From the NCBI GenBank assembly GCA_022823225.1, contig JAJDXM010000015.1, positions 55,104-119,103 of the forward strand: a DNA stretch of 64,000 nt, given 5' to 3'. The position numbers were made by a program, and so were the translations under genes. Positions 34,836 to 42,588 of this stretch are shown piece after piece (within the stretch, counting starts at the first letter, position 1; each line of letters begins with the position of its first letter). Under the pieces are notes generated by a model that saw only the letters and a program-made list of their open reading frames with translations, ran no database searches and had not been told where the DNA came from. The stretch is from Gemmatimonadota bacterium (GTDB taxonomy: Bacteria > Gemmatimonadota > Gemmatimonadetes > Longimicrobiales > Gaopeijiaceae).

Positions 34836-35122
34836 ACCGCAGGATGTGCTGTTTGTGAAGTAGAGTGTGAAATGTTGCTCCAGGGTTGCCCGGCTGCGTC
34901 ACACGTCATTCTGGTGTCGCACGGGGCTGCGTCTCCTCGTGACCCGGACGACGGGGTCGGCTTGTCACGTGCGACTGGTTCCGTCCGAGTCCGCTCCCTC
35001 GTGCACGCACCGGCCCCACCCACCCGCGCCGATACCGTCAACTTGGATGTTGTCAACGGAGTTGTTGACACCTACGGAGGGTGTCGAAGGCTGAGGAGTT
35101 GCCGCGGTGACTGCACCCCCTC
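34836..35122. other. 287-base non-coding stretch between the TIGR04255 gene and mazF
   Basis: No convincing gene on either strand: short frames only, with poor codon usage. It contains the palindrome at 35051-35070 and several GTCAAC words around 35037-35070. It likely holds the TIGR04255 operon promoter. Confidence 0.5.
35051..35070 (-). promoter_or_regulatory. 20-bp palindrome, possible operator of TIGR04255 operon
   Basis: TGTCAAC-ggagtt-GTTGACA with perfect 7-bp arms, about 215 bases upstream of the TIGR04255 start. On the minus strand it contains a TTGACA-like -35. An XRE protein would be expected to bind this kind of site; that is inference. Confidence 0.45.
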
Positions 35123-35477
35123 TCACAACCCCAGCACCAGCCTCAGCCCCCCATCGACGCGGGTCTTGAGTTTCCGCGGGATCCGCCCGGAGCGATCCGC
35201 GAGGTACTCCTCATCCACCGTCACAAGCTGCGTGACGTTGGCGACTGAGTCCCTGGGCAATCCGGTGCGTGACGCCGGCAGGAGAACGTTGCCGGGGGCG
35301 TCGAGGTAACGGGTGTTGGATGTCAGGGCCACGCCGATCACCGTCCTGAGTCTGCTTCGGTTGACGGCGTCGGCCTGGGTCGGCCTGGACGACGAGGATC
35401 GGTCGGCGAAACCCGGGCTCGGAAGCCTGTGGCTCCCCGAGGTCGGCCCACCACACTTCGCGCCGCGCGACTACCAC
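35123..35477 (-). pseudogene. mazF: mazF/pemK toxin gene, disrupted by 10-bp duplication
   Basis: The N-terminal part (REVWWADLGEPQASEPGFRR then PILVVQAD) and the C-terminal part (TVIGVALTSNTRYLDAPGNV, VTQLVTVDEEYLADRSG) are in different frames. CCAGGCCGAC is present twice in tandem on the minus strand (plus-strand 35369-35388); deleting one copy gives QADAVNRSRLRTVIGVALT, a normal MazF sequence. The duplication therefore inactivates the RNase toxin. GTG start at 35477 overlaps the antitoxin frame stop. Confidence 0.82.
35369..35388 (-). repeat. 10-bp tandem duplication inside mazF
   Basis: Two perfect copies of GTCGGCCTGG (plus-strand reading), 35369-35378 and 35379-35388. The simplest explanation is slipped-strand duplication that frameshifts mazF; reversible in principle. 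Confidence 0.85.
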
Positions 35478-35713
35478 TCCGCGGAAAGGGACCTGGCCTG
35501 AGCCCGCCGAAGAGCGGGATCGACTCCGCTGGGCAGCTCCGAGTAGACCTGGTTGAGCCTGGCGACGATGTCTTCGTCTCGGTGTTTCGCCACGTATTCC
35601 TCGATGGCGACCGCGTAGAGTTCGCTGCGGGAGAAGTTCAGCCGCCGGGCGAGCGCGTCGGCCAGGGCAAACAGGTCATCCGGAATCGAGATCGCTGTCT
35701 TCCGGCGAAGCAG
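35471..35713 (-). pseudogene. MazE-like ribbon-helix-helix antitoxin, 5' end degraded
   Basis: RRKTAISIPDDLFALADALA, RRLNFSRSELYAVAIEEYVA and a C-terminal SGVDPALRRAQARSLSAEW are typical of RHH antitoxins. The frame ends with TAG at 35471, overlapping the mazF start by 7 bases, the usual arrangement. No ATG, GTG or TTG lies in frame before the first conserved residue; a CTG at 35713 is the only candidate and an upstream in-frame stop occurs at about 35775. The start was probably lost. Toxin also broken, so no longer a live pair. Confidence 0.65.
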
Positions 35714-35821
35714 CGGACGGGCAGCCTGCGACGCACACGTCCGAGTTGCCTCCGACGCGAGCCGCCCCGATTGTCGAGGTCCTTCACTTCACTTCGATTC
35801 AAGACATGGATCGCGCAGTCG

Positions 35822-36727
35822 ATGGATGAACCGAGCCGCGATGCCGCCGCGCAGAAGGGTGGCGGAGACGACGGGACTGAAGAGCTGCCTCTCTTCGCCC
35901 GGCGGTCGCGCATCGAGTCGCTTGCCGAACGAATCGGCGAACTGGCTGCGGGTTTCGGGGACGGCGACTACGCGAACCGCGACGATGTCTCCAACGGCGT
36001 CCTCCTCCCTATTCTGCGTCATCTCGGCTGGGACATCGGCGACGCGGGGGTGGTGACGCCCGGCTTCGAGACGCCGGCCGGGACGGTCGACGTCGCCTTG
36101 TGCCATCCTCCCGGCGAACCGCGCGTCCGCGAGTGGGCAATCCACTTCCCGGTGGGGCGGGGAAGCCTGCGCAACAGGCGATTCGCGCGTGTCGACATCG
36201 CGGACGATCCCACCGAGGACGCTGCCGAAATCCTCGACACATACCTCTCGTTCCACGCGGTCAGGTCGGGCGAGGCACTTCAGGTGGCGGGGCGGGACTA
36301 CGCCGAACTGCGCTTCCCGGCCGAGGCCCACGGGGCGTGGCGCCGTGCGCTGAAGGGGCGCGAGGTTCGGCACCGCTTTCTGCGCGAGCTGAAAGAGGCG
36401 GTCGGCATGCCGGTCGACCCTGATCACGCACAGGAGTACATCGCCGGCCAGATCGGCTCGGTCGGGTGGCCGCCGGACCCGCCGGACCCGGATCCCGCGC
36501 GCCGCGTCCAAGTGGGCGACAAGGTGTACGTATACGACTTCGAGTCTCGGGAGATCGTCGTTCGGGTCGTGGTCGGGAGCGATCCGGACTGGGAAAAGGG
36601 TGAGGTATCGCGCGAATCCTCGTTCGGTCAAGCGCTCCTGGGAGCGCACGCGGGAGAAGTGCGGAACGTCAGGCTGCCGGGTCACCAGCGCTCGCGAATG
36701 CGAATCGTGCTGATTGTCGACGGCTGA
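35822..36727 (+). CDS. restriction-like domain fused to GreA/GreB C-terminal domain
   Basis: 301 residues, ATG at 35822. Residues about 30-200 resemble HsdR/type IV restriction N-terminal domains: RIESLAERIGELAAGFGDGD, NGVLLPILRHLGWD, TPAGTVDVALCHPPG (D90). The usual E-x-K that follows is not seen (REWAIHFPVG instead), so nuclease activity is doubtful. From 228 (VQVGDKVYVYDF) to 298 the sequence matches the GreA/GreB C-terminal FKBP-like domain, including VSRESSFGQALLGAHAGEV. This domain binds RNA polymerase or nucleic-acid machinery in several fusions. Convergent with the MORC-like gene; 12 bases separate them. Confidence 0.65.
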   Translation: MDEPSRDAAAQKGGGDDGTEELPLFARRSRIESLAERIGELAAGFGDGDYANRDDVSNGVLLPILRHLGWDIGDAGVVTPGFETPAGTVDVALCHPPGEPRVREWAIHFPVGRGSLRNRRFARVDIADDPTEDAAEILDTYLSFHAVRSGEALQVAGRDYAELRFPAEAHGAWRRALKGREVRHRFLRELKEAVGMPVDPDHAQEYIAGQIGSVGWPPDPPDPDPARRVQVGDKVYVYDFESREIVVRVVVGSDPDWEKGEVSRESSFGQALLGAHAGEVRNVRLPGHQRSRMRIVLIVDG

Positions 36728-36739
36728 TCAATCTTACCG

Positions 36740-38941
36740 TCACACCCCCGGCGCCATCAACCCATGCGCCTTCGGCAGGAACTCCGACATCATCCCGGCG
36801 AAGTGCCGGTAGTAGTCGTCCCACGACATCCCCTCGAAGTCCCTCGGGTTCGCCTCGATGTTCCCCTGCAGCCGCCGCGCGCACAGCGCCTCGGCGACCA
36901 CCTCCGCCAGCAGCACGCGGAAGTGCAGCGCGTCCTGTCCCGGGTACTGCTCCGACTTCGGACCCAGGTAGCGCTTTAGCGACGGGTGGCGGGCGCCGAT
37001 CTCCAGCACGTTCCTGTTCCATCGGTAGCGGAGCGCGCCGTGGTCCACGTCCTCGAGCCTGATCACGATGCCCGAACCGGCCGTGGGCGCCGCGCGCAGC
37101 TCGGTCTCGGCCTGGTGGTTCCCGAGGCGCGCGACCAGCCTGGTCGGCATGGCCTCATCGTCCAGCAGGGCCACCGTGAGCTTGCACACGGCAACACCGA
37201 GGCTGGCACTCAGCACCATCTTCCTTGCCCCCGACACCCGGAAGTCGTCCGACGACAGCTCGAGACCGACATCCCGTCCGGCCGAGCGGGCGAGAGCGAC
37301 GGGAGCGAGCAACCTGATCCCCCTCCGGGAACCGCCCCGGATCCGGTAGCTCTTGCGTTCGAACTGAAGTCCGTCGACGTGAGCATACCGCTCGGCCTCC
37401 GAGTCGAGCACCGCGATCGTGGATTCCGCCTTGATGGGACCGACCCGCGCTTCCAGGCCTGTTGCGGGGGTCGCCTCCAAGGCCTTGACCGACCAGACCG
37501 CGCGCAGCGTTCCCTCCTGTGCCTCGATCGGCTCGAGAGGGACTTCGGCAGCATCCGCCCGGATCTCGTCCGTCAGGCACTCCACCGCCACGGGCTCTCC
37601 TTCGCCGATCTCCGGGAATGCCTCCGAGCGCACGGTCAGCCAGCACTTGAAGGACTGCTCCCGCACCACCTGCGCGTACTGGGGACTGAGCGAATACCCG
37701 CGAATCTGAAACCGGCTCCCCTTCTCACTGCCCTTCGGGTCCCTGGACATCTCCTCGTCCGAGAAGTCCTCCATGAACCGGTTCGCGGCCTTTTCGAGGG
37801 CGTTGAGCCGCTTGCGGGTCGTCCGGCTCTCGACGCTTCGGGCGCGCTCGCGTTCCTCGCGCGTCCGTTCCTCCTCGACCAGAGGCCTGATCATCGCGAG
37901 CGCCCTGCCGTACAACGCCTCCACGAAGGGGTGGTCGGGCGTGAGGCCCGTCTTGCGGGACGGATCAAGGATCGGCACCGGATTGTCCGGCGGATGCGGC
38001 TCGCCACGCGCCTGCCGTTCGTCGAATTCGTTCCAGAGGTCGTCGATGGCTTCGCAGGTGAGCCGGCCGAAGAACCACTGCGCGTGAGAGTCCCATTCCA
38101 GCGCCCGGTCGAATAGCGTCGCTTCGTGAACCGCGTGCCTCGACTTGACCAGGACACCGCCGAGCCGAAACCGGTTTCGCGCGGAGCGGAACCGCTTTCG
38201 GGCCCGGAAGACTATGAGCTTGGCTTTTGCACCGGGGTATCCGGGCACCGAGAACGTTCTGGAAATACGCCTCTTGCCCGCGGGCCTGTGCAGGCCGACG
38301 ACACGGTCGCCTCCCTTGGTGAGACCACGGACAACGAGCGTAGTGTGCTTCTGCCACACGATGTCGCGGAGGCGCACCAGCTGCGCCACATTCGGCACGA
38401 GCGTGTCGATCTTCGGAATGCGGTGACTCGGTTCGATTTCAATGGTCACGACCGTGCCGGTACCCTTGCCGATCCCGAGCCGCTTGCGGACCTCCGGCGT
38501 CACCTCTCGCGAGTCGTCGGCCTCGTACTCGAGGTTCGGAAAGATGCGGCAGGTGTGCATGCGCCCGTCCCCCGCTATCGACTCGAAGGTGACCCGCCCC
38601 AGCGCCGCGATGTCCTTGGCGCCCCGGGAATTCGTCCCACGGACGGCCTTCCCCTCCTCCATGCCGCTGACCCGCCCGCCGATGCGTCCCAGCTTGCGGT
38701 TCATCTGGTCCGTTGTCATGCCATCGGCGCAGTCACGAACCCGCAGGATGGACGGTTTCCCCTTGCCCTGACGGCCAAGCTCGATCTCCACTCGCCCTTC
38801 GGTCCCGAGAATCTGATACCGGTCGTCCGAGTTGGTGACGAGTTCGACGATCGCATCGTATACGTCCCGAATGGCCAGCCTGGCATCCTGCACCACGCGG
38901 CGGGAAGCAACTTCGAGGGGCCTGCGTTTGACGGCCGTCAT
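36740..38941 (-). CDS. MORC-like GHKL ATPase
   Basis: 733 residues. N-terminal Bergerat fold: N box with E33 and N37 (VYDAIVELVTNSDD), G1 RDCADGM (D70, G74), G2 RGTNSRGAKDIAALG. The G1 second residue and spacing resemble prokaryotic MORC (paraMORC) proteins rather than two-component kinases, gyrase or MutL. An S5-like segment (about 225-300) and a charged coiled region (about 355-400) follow; the C-terminus (about 690-733) is helical. Prokaryotic MORCs occur with nucleases in defence contexts. Its stop faces the restriction-GreA gene. Confidence 0.72.
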   Translation of the reverse strand: MTAVKRRPLEVASRRVVQDARLAIRDVYDAIVELVTNSDDRYQILGTEGRVEIELGRQGKGKPSILRVRDCADGMTTDQMNRKLGRIGGRVSGMEEGKAVRGTNSRGAKDIAALGRVTFESIAGDGRMHTCRIFPNLEYEADDSREVTPEVRKRLGIGKGTGTVVTIEIEPSHRIPKIDTLVPNVAQLVRLRDIVWQKHTTLVVRGLTKGGDRVVGLHRPAGKRRISRTFSVPGYPGAKAKLIVFRARKRFRSARNRFRLGGVLVKSRHAVHEATLFDRALEWDSHAQWFFGRLTCEAIDDLWNEFDERQARGEPHPPDNPVPILDPSRKTGLTPDHPFVEALYGRALAMIRPLVEEERTREERERARSVESRTTRKRLNALEKAANRFMEDFSDEEMSRDPKGSEKGSRFQIRGYSLSPQYAQVVREQSFKCWLTVRSEAFPEIGEGEPVAVECLTDEIRADAAEVPLEPIEAQEGTLRAVWSVKALEATPATGLEARVGPIKAESTIAVLDSEAERYAHVDGLQFERKSYRIRGGSRRGIRLLAPVALARSAGRDVGLELSSDDFRVSGARKMVLSASLGVAVCKLTVALLDDEAMPTRLVARLGNHQAETELRAAPTAGSGIVIRLEDVDHGALRYRWNRNVLEIGARHPSLKRYLGPKSEQYPGQDALHFRVLLAEVVAEALCARRLQGNIEANPRDFEGMSWDDYYRHFAGMMSEFLPKAHGLMAPGV

Positions 38942-38956
38942 GTTGAATCGCCCGGG

Positions 38957-39490
38957 CTACTCCAGAATCCGGTCCCCGATCAGATGCGTCGCGTGCTCCC
39001 AGGCGTCCAGCGGCGCCTTCCACTCGCGTTCACGAATCCGCCGCAGGTACGTCATCTGCGCCAGGTGGTACAGGTAGTGCTGGGCCATGTGGATGACGTC
39101 CGGCCCCAGCCGCGCCCCCGTCTCGCCGTCGAGCGAGGTCCGCTCGGCCATGAGGTCGGTGTCGCTCCCGCACGCCTTCACCTCGTCGATAATCTGCTCC
39201 TGGATCGTGCGCATCCGCCCCGCGATCTCGTCGGCCGTGCCGGGCGCGTCGCGGGTGATCACGGGCTCGATCCCCAGCCGCTTCAGGAACCAGATGTCCA
39301 CCCGGTACATGTGGCGGCAGATCTTGCCGATCCCGCGCGTTCCCGGCGCGGGGTTCCAGTCCAGGTCCGCCTGCGAGATGCCGTCGAGGGCGGCGAAGAG
39401 GGCGCGCCGCGCGGCCTCGAAGATCTCGATGGTGTGGGCGATCCGGGTGCGGGAGTGGTGCAATGTCGTGTTTGCTTTACCAAATGTCAT
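38957..39490 (-). CDS. DinB superfamily protein
   Basis: 177 residues. Four-helix DinB fold: RHMYRVDIWFLKRLG contributes one metal His, HMAQHYLYHLAQMTYLRR the other two. These are thiol-dependent transferases or hydrolases with a bound metal; substrate unknown. ATG at 39490 lies inside the right end of one TGTAA-N8-TKACA element copy (39485-39502), with another 21 bases inside the gene (39464-39481). The stop is 15 bases from the MORC-like start, so the two may be co-transcribed. Confidence 0.78.
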   Translation of the reverse strand: MTFGKANTTLHHSRTRIAHTIEIFEAARRALFAALDGISQADLDWNPAPGTRGIGKICRHMYRVDIWFLKRLGIEPVITRDAPGTADEIAGRMRTIQEQIIDEVKACGSDTDLMAERTSLDGETGARLGPDVIHMAQHYLYHLAQMTYLRRIREREWKAPLDAWEHATHLIGDRILE

Positions 39491-39502
39491 GTTCTCTTTA
39501 CT
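39464..39502 (-). promoter_or_regulatory. two copies of the recurring element at the DinB start
   Basis: On the minus strand, AGTAA-AGAGAACA-TGACA (39485-39502) and GGTAA-AGCAAACA-CGACA (39464-39481), 21 bases apart (two helical turns). The first contains the DinB ATG. Tandem copies in phase fit cooperative binding by a dimer, if the element is an operator. Confidence 0.5.
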
Positions 39503-39512
39503 GTCTTCGGAT

Positions 39513-39842
39513 TCACTCGCCGCCTCCCAGGCCGTGCCTCTTCCTCAGACCCTCCACCGTCTCGGCGAACGTGTGCACCGGGACGATCCGGAGCGCGTTG
39601 AACGAGGCGAGGCCGGTGTCGACGGCGAAGCGCTCGATGTCGTGCGGACGGTCCGCATCCACGATCCACAGGAACGTATGCTCCAGCGCCGAATGATACT
39701 GCGCCTCGATCCTGCGGATTCCGTACGTCCCGGCGAGCCGTTCCGGGTCGATTTCGAAGATGTCGACGAACACCTGGGCGTATTCCGGGACCTGGATCGG
39801 GCAGGTTTCCGGGGTGTGACGGCCGTAGATACCGTATAGCAT
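39513..39842 (-). CDS. DUF3303-like small protein
   Basis: 109 residues from ATG at 39842, 4 bases after the phosphodiesterase stop. Dimeric alpha-beta-barrel-like layout: QVFVDIFEIDPERLAGTYG, SALEHTFLWIVDADRPHDIERF, SFNALRIVPVHTFAETVEGL. Resembles DUF3303/YciI-like proteins with no assigned function. Probably co-transcribed with the upstream phosphodiesterase. Confidence 0.6.
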   Translation of the reverse strand: MLYGIYGRHTPETCPIQVPEYAQVFVDIFEIDPERLAGTYGIRRIEAQYHSALEHTFLWIVDADRPHDIERFAVDTGLASFNALRIVPVHTFAETVEGLRKRHGLGGGE

Positions 39843-39846
39843 GGCG

Positions 39847-40851
39847 TCAGTTGTCCGAGGATGAACCCGGGTCCGCACCGGGAAGGCGGTCGGTCCGCTC
39901 GGGCGTGGCTTCGCCCAGCGGCACTCCGTCCAGCCCCCGGTCCGGGTCGATCTCGATGCCCAGGTGATCCAGCGCCGTTGCCGCGACATCCACGATGAAC
40001 GCGGGCCCGGGCGGCGGCCATCCTTCCGTCGCCGGGCCGCTCGCAAGGATGAAGATCGTCATCTCCTCGGGCGAGTCCCCACCGTGCCCCCCGTCGGCGC
40101 GCCTGCCATGGTCGGTGCTTATGAGGACGAGCCAGTCCTCGTCGGCGAACGACGGGCGCGCGCGCATCGCGTCCACGACCATCCCGACATGCGTGTCGGC
40201 CAAGGCGATCGCGTCCCGGTACTCGGCGCCGATGGACCCGTGGCGGTGGCTGGTCTCGTCGGGGTGGCCGAAGTAGACGAACATCGCATCGGGGTCGGCC
40301 TCGCCAAGGTGCCGCGCCGCGCGCGCCGCGATCTCGCCGTCGGCCTCGGGCCAGCCGAGGTCGTAGCCGTCGACCACCTCGCGCACGTCGATCGCGGCCG
40401 GGAGGACGGGACCGGGTTCGCTCTCCAGCTCCGCGAGGGGGACCCAGTCGAGCGCCGCGAAGGTGGCCAGTTCGGGGCGCGCGGCCTCGACCCGCATCAG
40501 GAACGAGGGATAGGTCGCGTAGTCACGCCCCGTGAAGTTGTTGTTGGTGACGCCGTGCTTCTCGGGCCAGACGCCCGTGAGCATCGAGGACCAGGACGGT
40601 CCGCTGACCGACGGCGTGGTGGTGCGGGCCTGGTCGGTGTACCAGCCGGCCGCCGCCAGGGCGTCGATGTTCGGCGTGGCCACTTCGGCGAGCACATCGG
40701 GCCGCACCCCGTCGATCCCGATCAGGAGAACCTTGGGTGCGCCCCGCAGCCCGTCCCCGCCAGGGGGCTGCCCGCCGCCGCAGGAGGCACACAGGAATGA
40801 TGCGAGGAGAAGAACCGGTGCGCGAAACGCGCGAAACGTGTCATTGGCCAT
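39847..40851 (-). CDS. alkaline phosphatase/phosphodiesterase (ENPP-like) lipoprotein
   Basis: 334 residues, ATG at 40851. Lipobox LCASC. KVLLIGIDGVRPD (metal Asp), TPNIDALAAAGWYTDQARTT, TPSVSGPSWSSMLTGVWPEKHG (nucleophile Ser/Thr region), GHPDETSHRHG and LISTDHGRR (second metal), and GGHGGDSPEEM. These are the motifs of type I phosphodiesterase/nucleotide pyrophosphatases acting on nucleotides or phosphodiesters outside the cell. No clear Shine-Dalgarno; the palindrome GTAA-cgc-TTAC lies at 40853-40863 beside the start. Confidence 0.82.
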   Translation of the reverse strand: MANDTFRAFRAPVLLLASFLCASCGGGQPPGGDGLRGAPKVLLIGIDGVRPDVLAEVATPNIDALAAAGWYTDQARTTTPSVSGPSWSSMLTGVWPEKHGVTNNNFTGRDYATYPSFLMRVEAARPELATFAALDWVPLAELESEPGPVLPAAIDVREVVDGYDLGWPEADGEIAARAARHLGEADPDAMFVYFGHPDETSHRHGSIGAEYRDAIALADTHVGMVVDAMRARPSFADEDWLVLISTDHGRRADGGHGGDSPEEMTIFILASGPATEGWPPPGPAFIVDVAATALDHLGIEIDPDRGLDGVPLGEATPERTDRLPGADPGSSSDN

Positions 40852-40852
40852 G

Positions 40853-40863
40853 GTAACGCTTAC
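40853..40863. promoter_or_regulatory. 11-bp palindrome beside the phosphodiesterase start
   Basis: GTAA-CGC-TTAC immediately before the ATG at 40851 on the minus strand. It is in the 109-base gap with the divergent zinc-ribbon gene. It shares half-site words with the TGTAA-N8 element but has a different spacing. Confidence 0.35.
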
Positions 40864-40960
40864 GATGAGGTTCGGTCGGTGAAGTGTCCAGCTTTGCGCT
40901 GGCTCGGCCGCGCCGCCAGTCTTGGAGGGCGCACGCAGGAATAGAGGGGAGACGCCAGGC

Positions 40961-42016
40961 GTGTACAAGACCTGCCTTTTCTGCAAGAAGCCCCTCGGCG
41001 GCAACGAGGTAGTCGAGCATTTTCCGGTCGGCCGCCGCCTCGCCTTCGATGCCGCGAAGGGCCGGCTCTGGGTCGTGTGCCGGAAGTGCAGGCGCTGGAA
41101 CCTGACGCCGCTCGAGGAGCGCTGGGAGGCGATCGAGGAATGCGAGCGCTTCTACCGGGACACGCGCATTCGGACTTCGACCGAGAACATCGGGATCGCG
41201 CGTCTTCGCGGCGGCCTGGAATTGGTGCGCATCGGGAAACCTTTGCGCCCCGAGTTCGCGGCCTGGCGCTACGGGGACCGGATGGGAGAGCGGATGCGGC
41301 GTCAGATTGCGGCGTCGGCGGTCGGGTTTCCGGCGGGCGTCGCCACGTACCAGGTTCTCACCCCTCTGTTGGGCATGACTCTGGTTCCAGTCGTTGTGGC
41401 CACCTTGTTCTGGCTCCAACGGCGGCAGGTCGCGAAGGTACGCGTGGGTGACGCTCCGGAGGGCGCCGCCGCGGCACCGGACAACATCGCCAGGTTCAGG
41501 GGTGACGAACTCTCAACCTTCAGGATCCTGCCCGACAACCGGGACCCGGGGTTCCGGGTGGAGATCCGCCAGGGAGACCGCACCGCCTGGTTCCAGGGCG
41601 CGGATGCCCGGCGCGTTGCCGGAGCGATTGTTCCGCTGCTGAACCAGTGGGGTGCGGGCCGCGGAACCGTCCGCGCTGCTGTTGGCGAGATCGAGTCATG
41701 CAGTCACCCTGGACAATACCTGGCGGAAGTCGCCAGTCAGGAGCGCACCGATCGGCGAGCCCGGAGCGGTTTTGTGCGGTACATGCCCAAGCCCACGAGA
41801 CTCGCCCTGGAGATGGCGCTTCACGAGGAACAGGAGCGGCGCGCGCTCGAAGGCGAACTGTGGGCGCTGGAGCAGGCCTGGAAGGAGGCGGAGGAGATCG
41901 CCGCGATTTCCGACAGGCTGCTGCTGCCTGCCGGCACCGACGAGTTCTTTGAGCGGCATGGGAGCGAAGCCAGAGGCCGCGAGGGTGGTACCGAAGGCGA
42001 CCAACCGGTACGCTAA
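40961..42016 (+). CDS. zinc-ribbon, membrane-hairpin and coiled-coil protein of unknown function, paralogue of 24545-25555
   Basis: 351 residues from a GTG, with AGGGGAGA 13-20 bases upstream. CLFCKKP and CRKC form the zinc ribbon; RWNLTPLEERWEAIEECERF, FAAWRYGDRM, a membrane pair (about 115-155), FRILPDNRDPGF, and the C-terminal EMALHEEQERRALEGELWAL / LLLPAGTDEFFERHG all match the first copy, ending with a divergent tail. The C-terminal block is the best conserved. Monocistronic here, whereas the first copy is coupled to a barrel-like gene. Confidence 0.7.
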   Translation: MYKTCLFCKKPLGGNEVVEHFPVGRRLAFDAAKGRLWVVCRKCRRWNLTPLEERWEAIEECERFYRDTRIRTSTENIGIARLRGGLELVRIGKPLRPEFAAWRYGDRMGERMRRQIAASAVGFPAGVATYQVLTPLLGMTLVPVVVATLFWLQRRQVAKVRVGDAPEGAAAAPDNIARFRGDELSTFRILPDNRDPGFRVEIRQGDRTAWFQGADARRVAGAIVPLLNQWGAGRGTVRAAVGEIESCSHPGQYLAEVASQERTDRRARSGFVRYMPKPTRLALEMALHEEQERRALEGELWALEQAWKEAEEIAAISDRLLLPAGTDEFFERHGSEARGREGGTEGDQPVR

Positions 42017-42065
42017 CCTCCGGGCGTCGCGATAGCGGAACCGCGGGGGGGGAATCGCCGCGCTG

Positions 42066-42104
42066 CCGCCGGGGAGTTCGACCAGGAAGCCGGGGAGTTC
42101 GACC
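42066..42104 (+). repeat. short direct repeat before a small lipoprotein-like frame
   Basis: GCCGGGGAGTTCGACCA occurs twice, 21 bases apart, ending at the ATG of the small reading frame at 42105. Possibly a local duplication. Confidence 0.5.
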
Positions 42105-42362
42105 ATGAAGGTGCAGATTGCTCTTGTCGCATCTGCCCTGCTTGCTTGCCAGGACGCCGAGCGGACGCCCGGGGACGCGCCGGAACCGGACGCGCCAGCC
42201 GGCCGCCCAACACCGGATCCGCGACAGCGCCGCACGGCGAGAGGTACGAAGTCCCCGTTCAACACGAGGGCTTGTGCATCACGAATGGGTCGACCCACGT
42301 TGCCTCGGTGTATAGCAGATGCTAGAATAGGTCTCGCCGAAGCCTCCAGTAGAGGAAGATGA
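42105..42362 (+). CDS. possible small lipoprotein, doubtful
   Basis: 85 residues. It begins MKVQIALVASALLACQDAE, which has the form of a lipoprotein signal (LLAC). After about 40 residues the sequence turns Arg-rich and loses coding character, and it runs across the relBE promoter at 42300-42328. It may be a decayed lipoprotein gene whose 5' end remains. Not recognised. Confidence 0.3.
   Translation: MKVQIALVASALLACQDAERTPGDAPEPDAPAGRPTPDPRQRRTARGTKSPFNTRACASRMGRPTLPRCIADARIGLAEASSRGR
42300..42328 (+). promoter_or_regulatory. promoter of the RelBE-type operon
   Basis: TTGCCT (42300-42305), 17-base spacer, then TAGAAT (42323-42328) preceded by TGC (extended -10). Start codon follows 35 bases later, with GAGGAAG near the antitoxin ATG. 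One of the better sigma70-like promoters in the window. Confidence 0.6.
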
Positions 42363-42363
42363 G

Positions 42364-42588
42364 ATGGGAAAGGTACAGATGAACGTCAGGGTGGACGAAG
42401 CCCTGAAGAAGGCGGTCGACGAGTGCTGCAGATCCCGGGGATTGGTCGTGAGTCACTTTGTCCGTGAGGCGCTGCTGGATCGACTCGAGGAGCTTGAGGA
42501 CATCGACGATCTCAAGCGAATTCGACACGAGCCCACTCGGCCGCTGGCCGATGTGATCCGGGAGCTCCACCTCGATGGGACACCATGA
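42364..42588 (+). CDS. ribbon-helix-helix antitoxin (RelB/ParD-like)
   Basis: 74 residues. N-terminal VQMNVRVDEALKKAVDECCRS is the RHH strand and first helix; VVSHFVREALLDRLEELE completes the dimer fold. C-terminal RIRHEPTRPLADVIRELHLDG probably wraps the toxin. Overlaps the toxin gene by 14 bases. The antitoxin is expected to autorepress the operon with the toxin. Confidence 0.85.
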   Translation: MGKVQMNVRVDEALKKAVDECCRSRGLVVSHFVREALLDRLEELEDIDDLKRIRHEPTRPLADVIRELHLDGTP

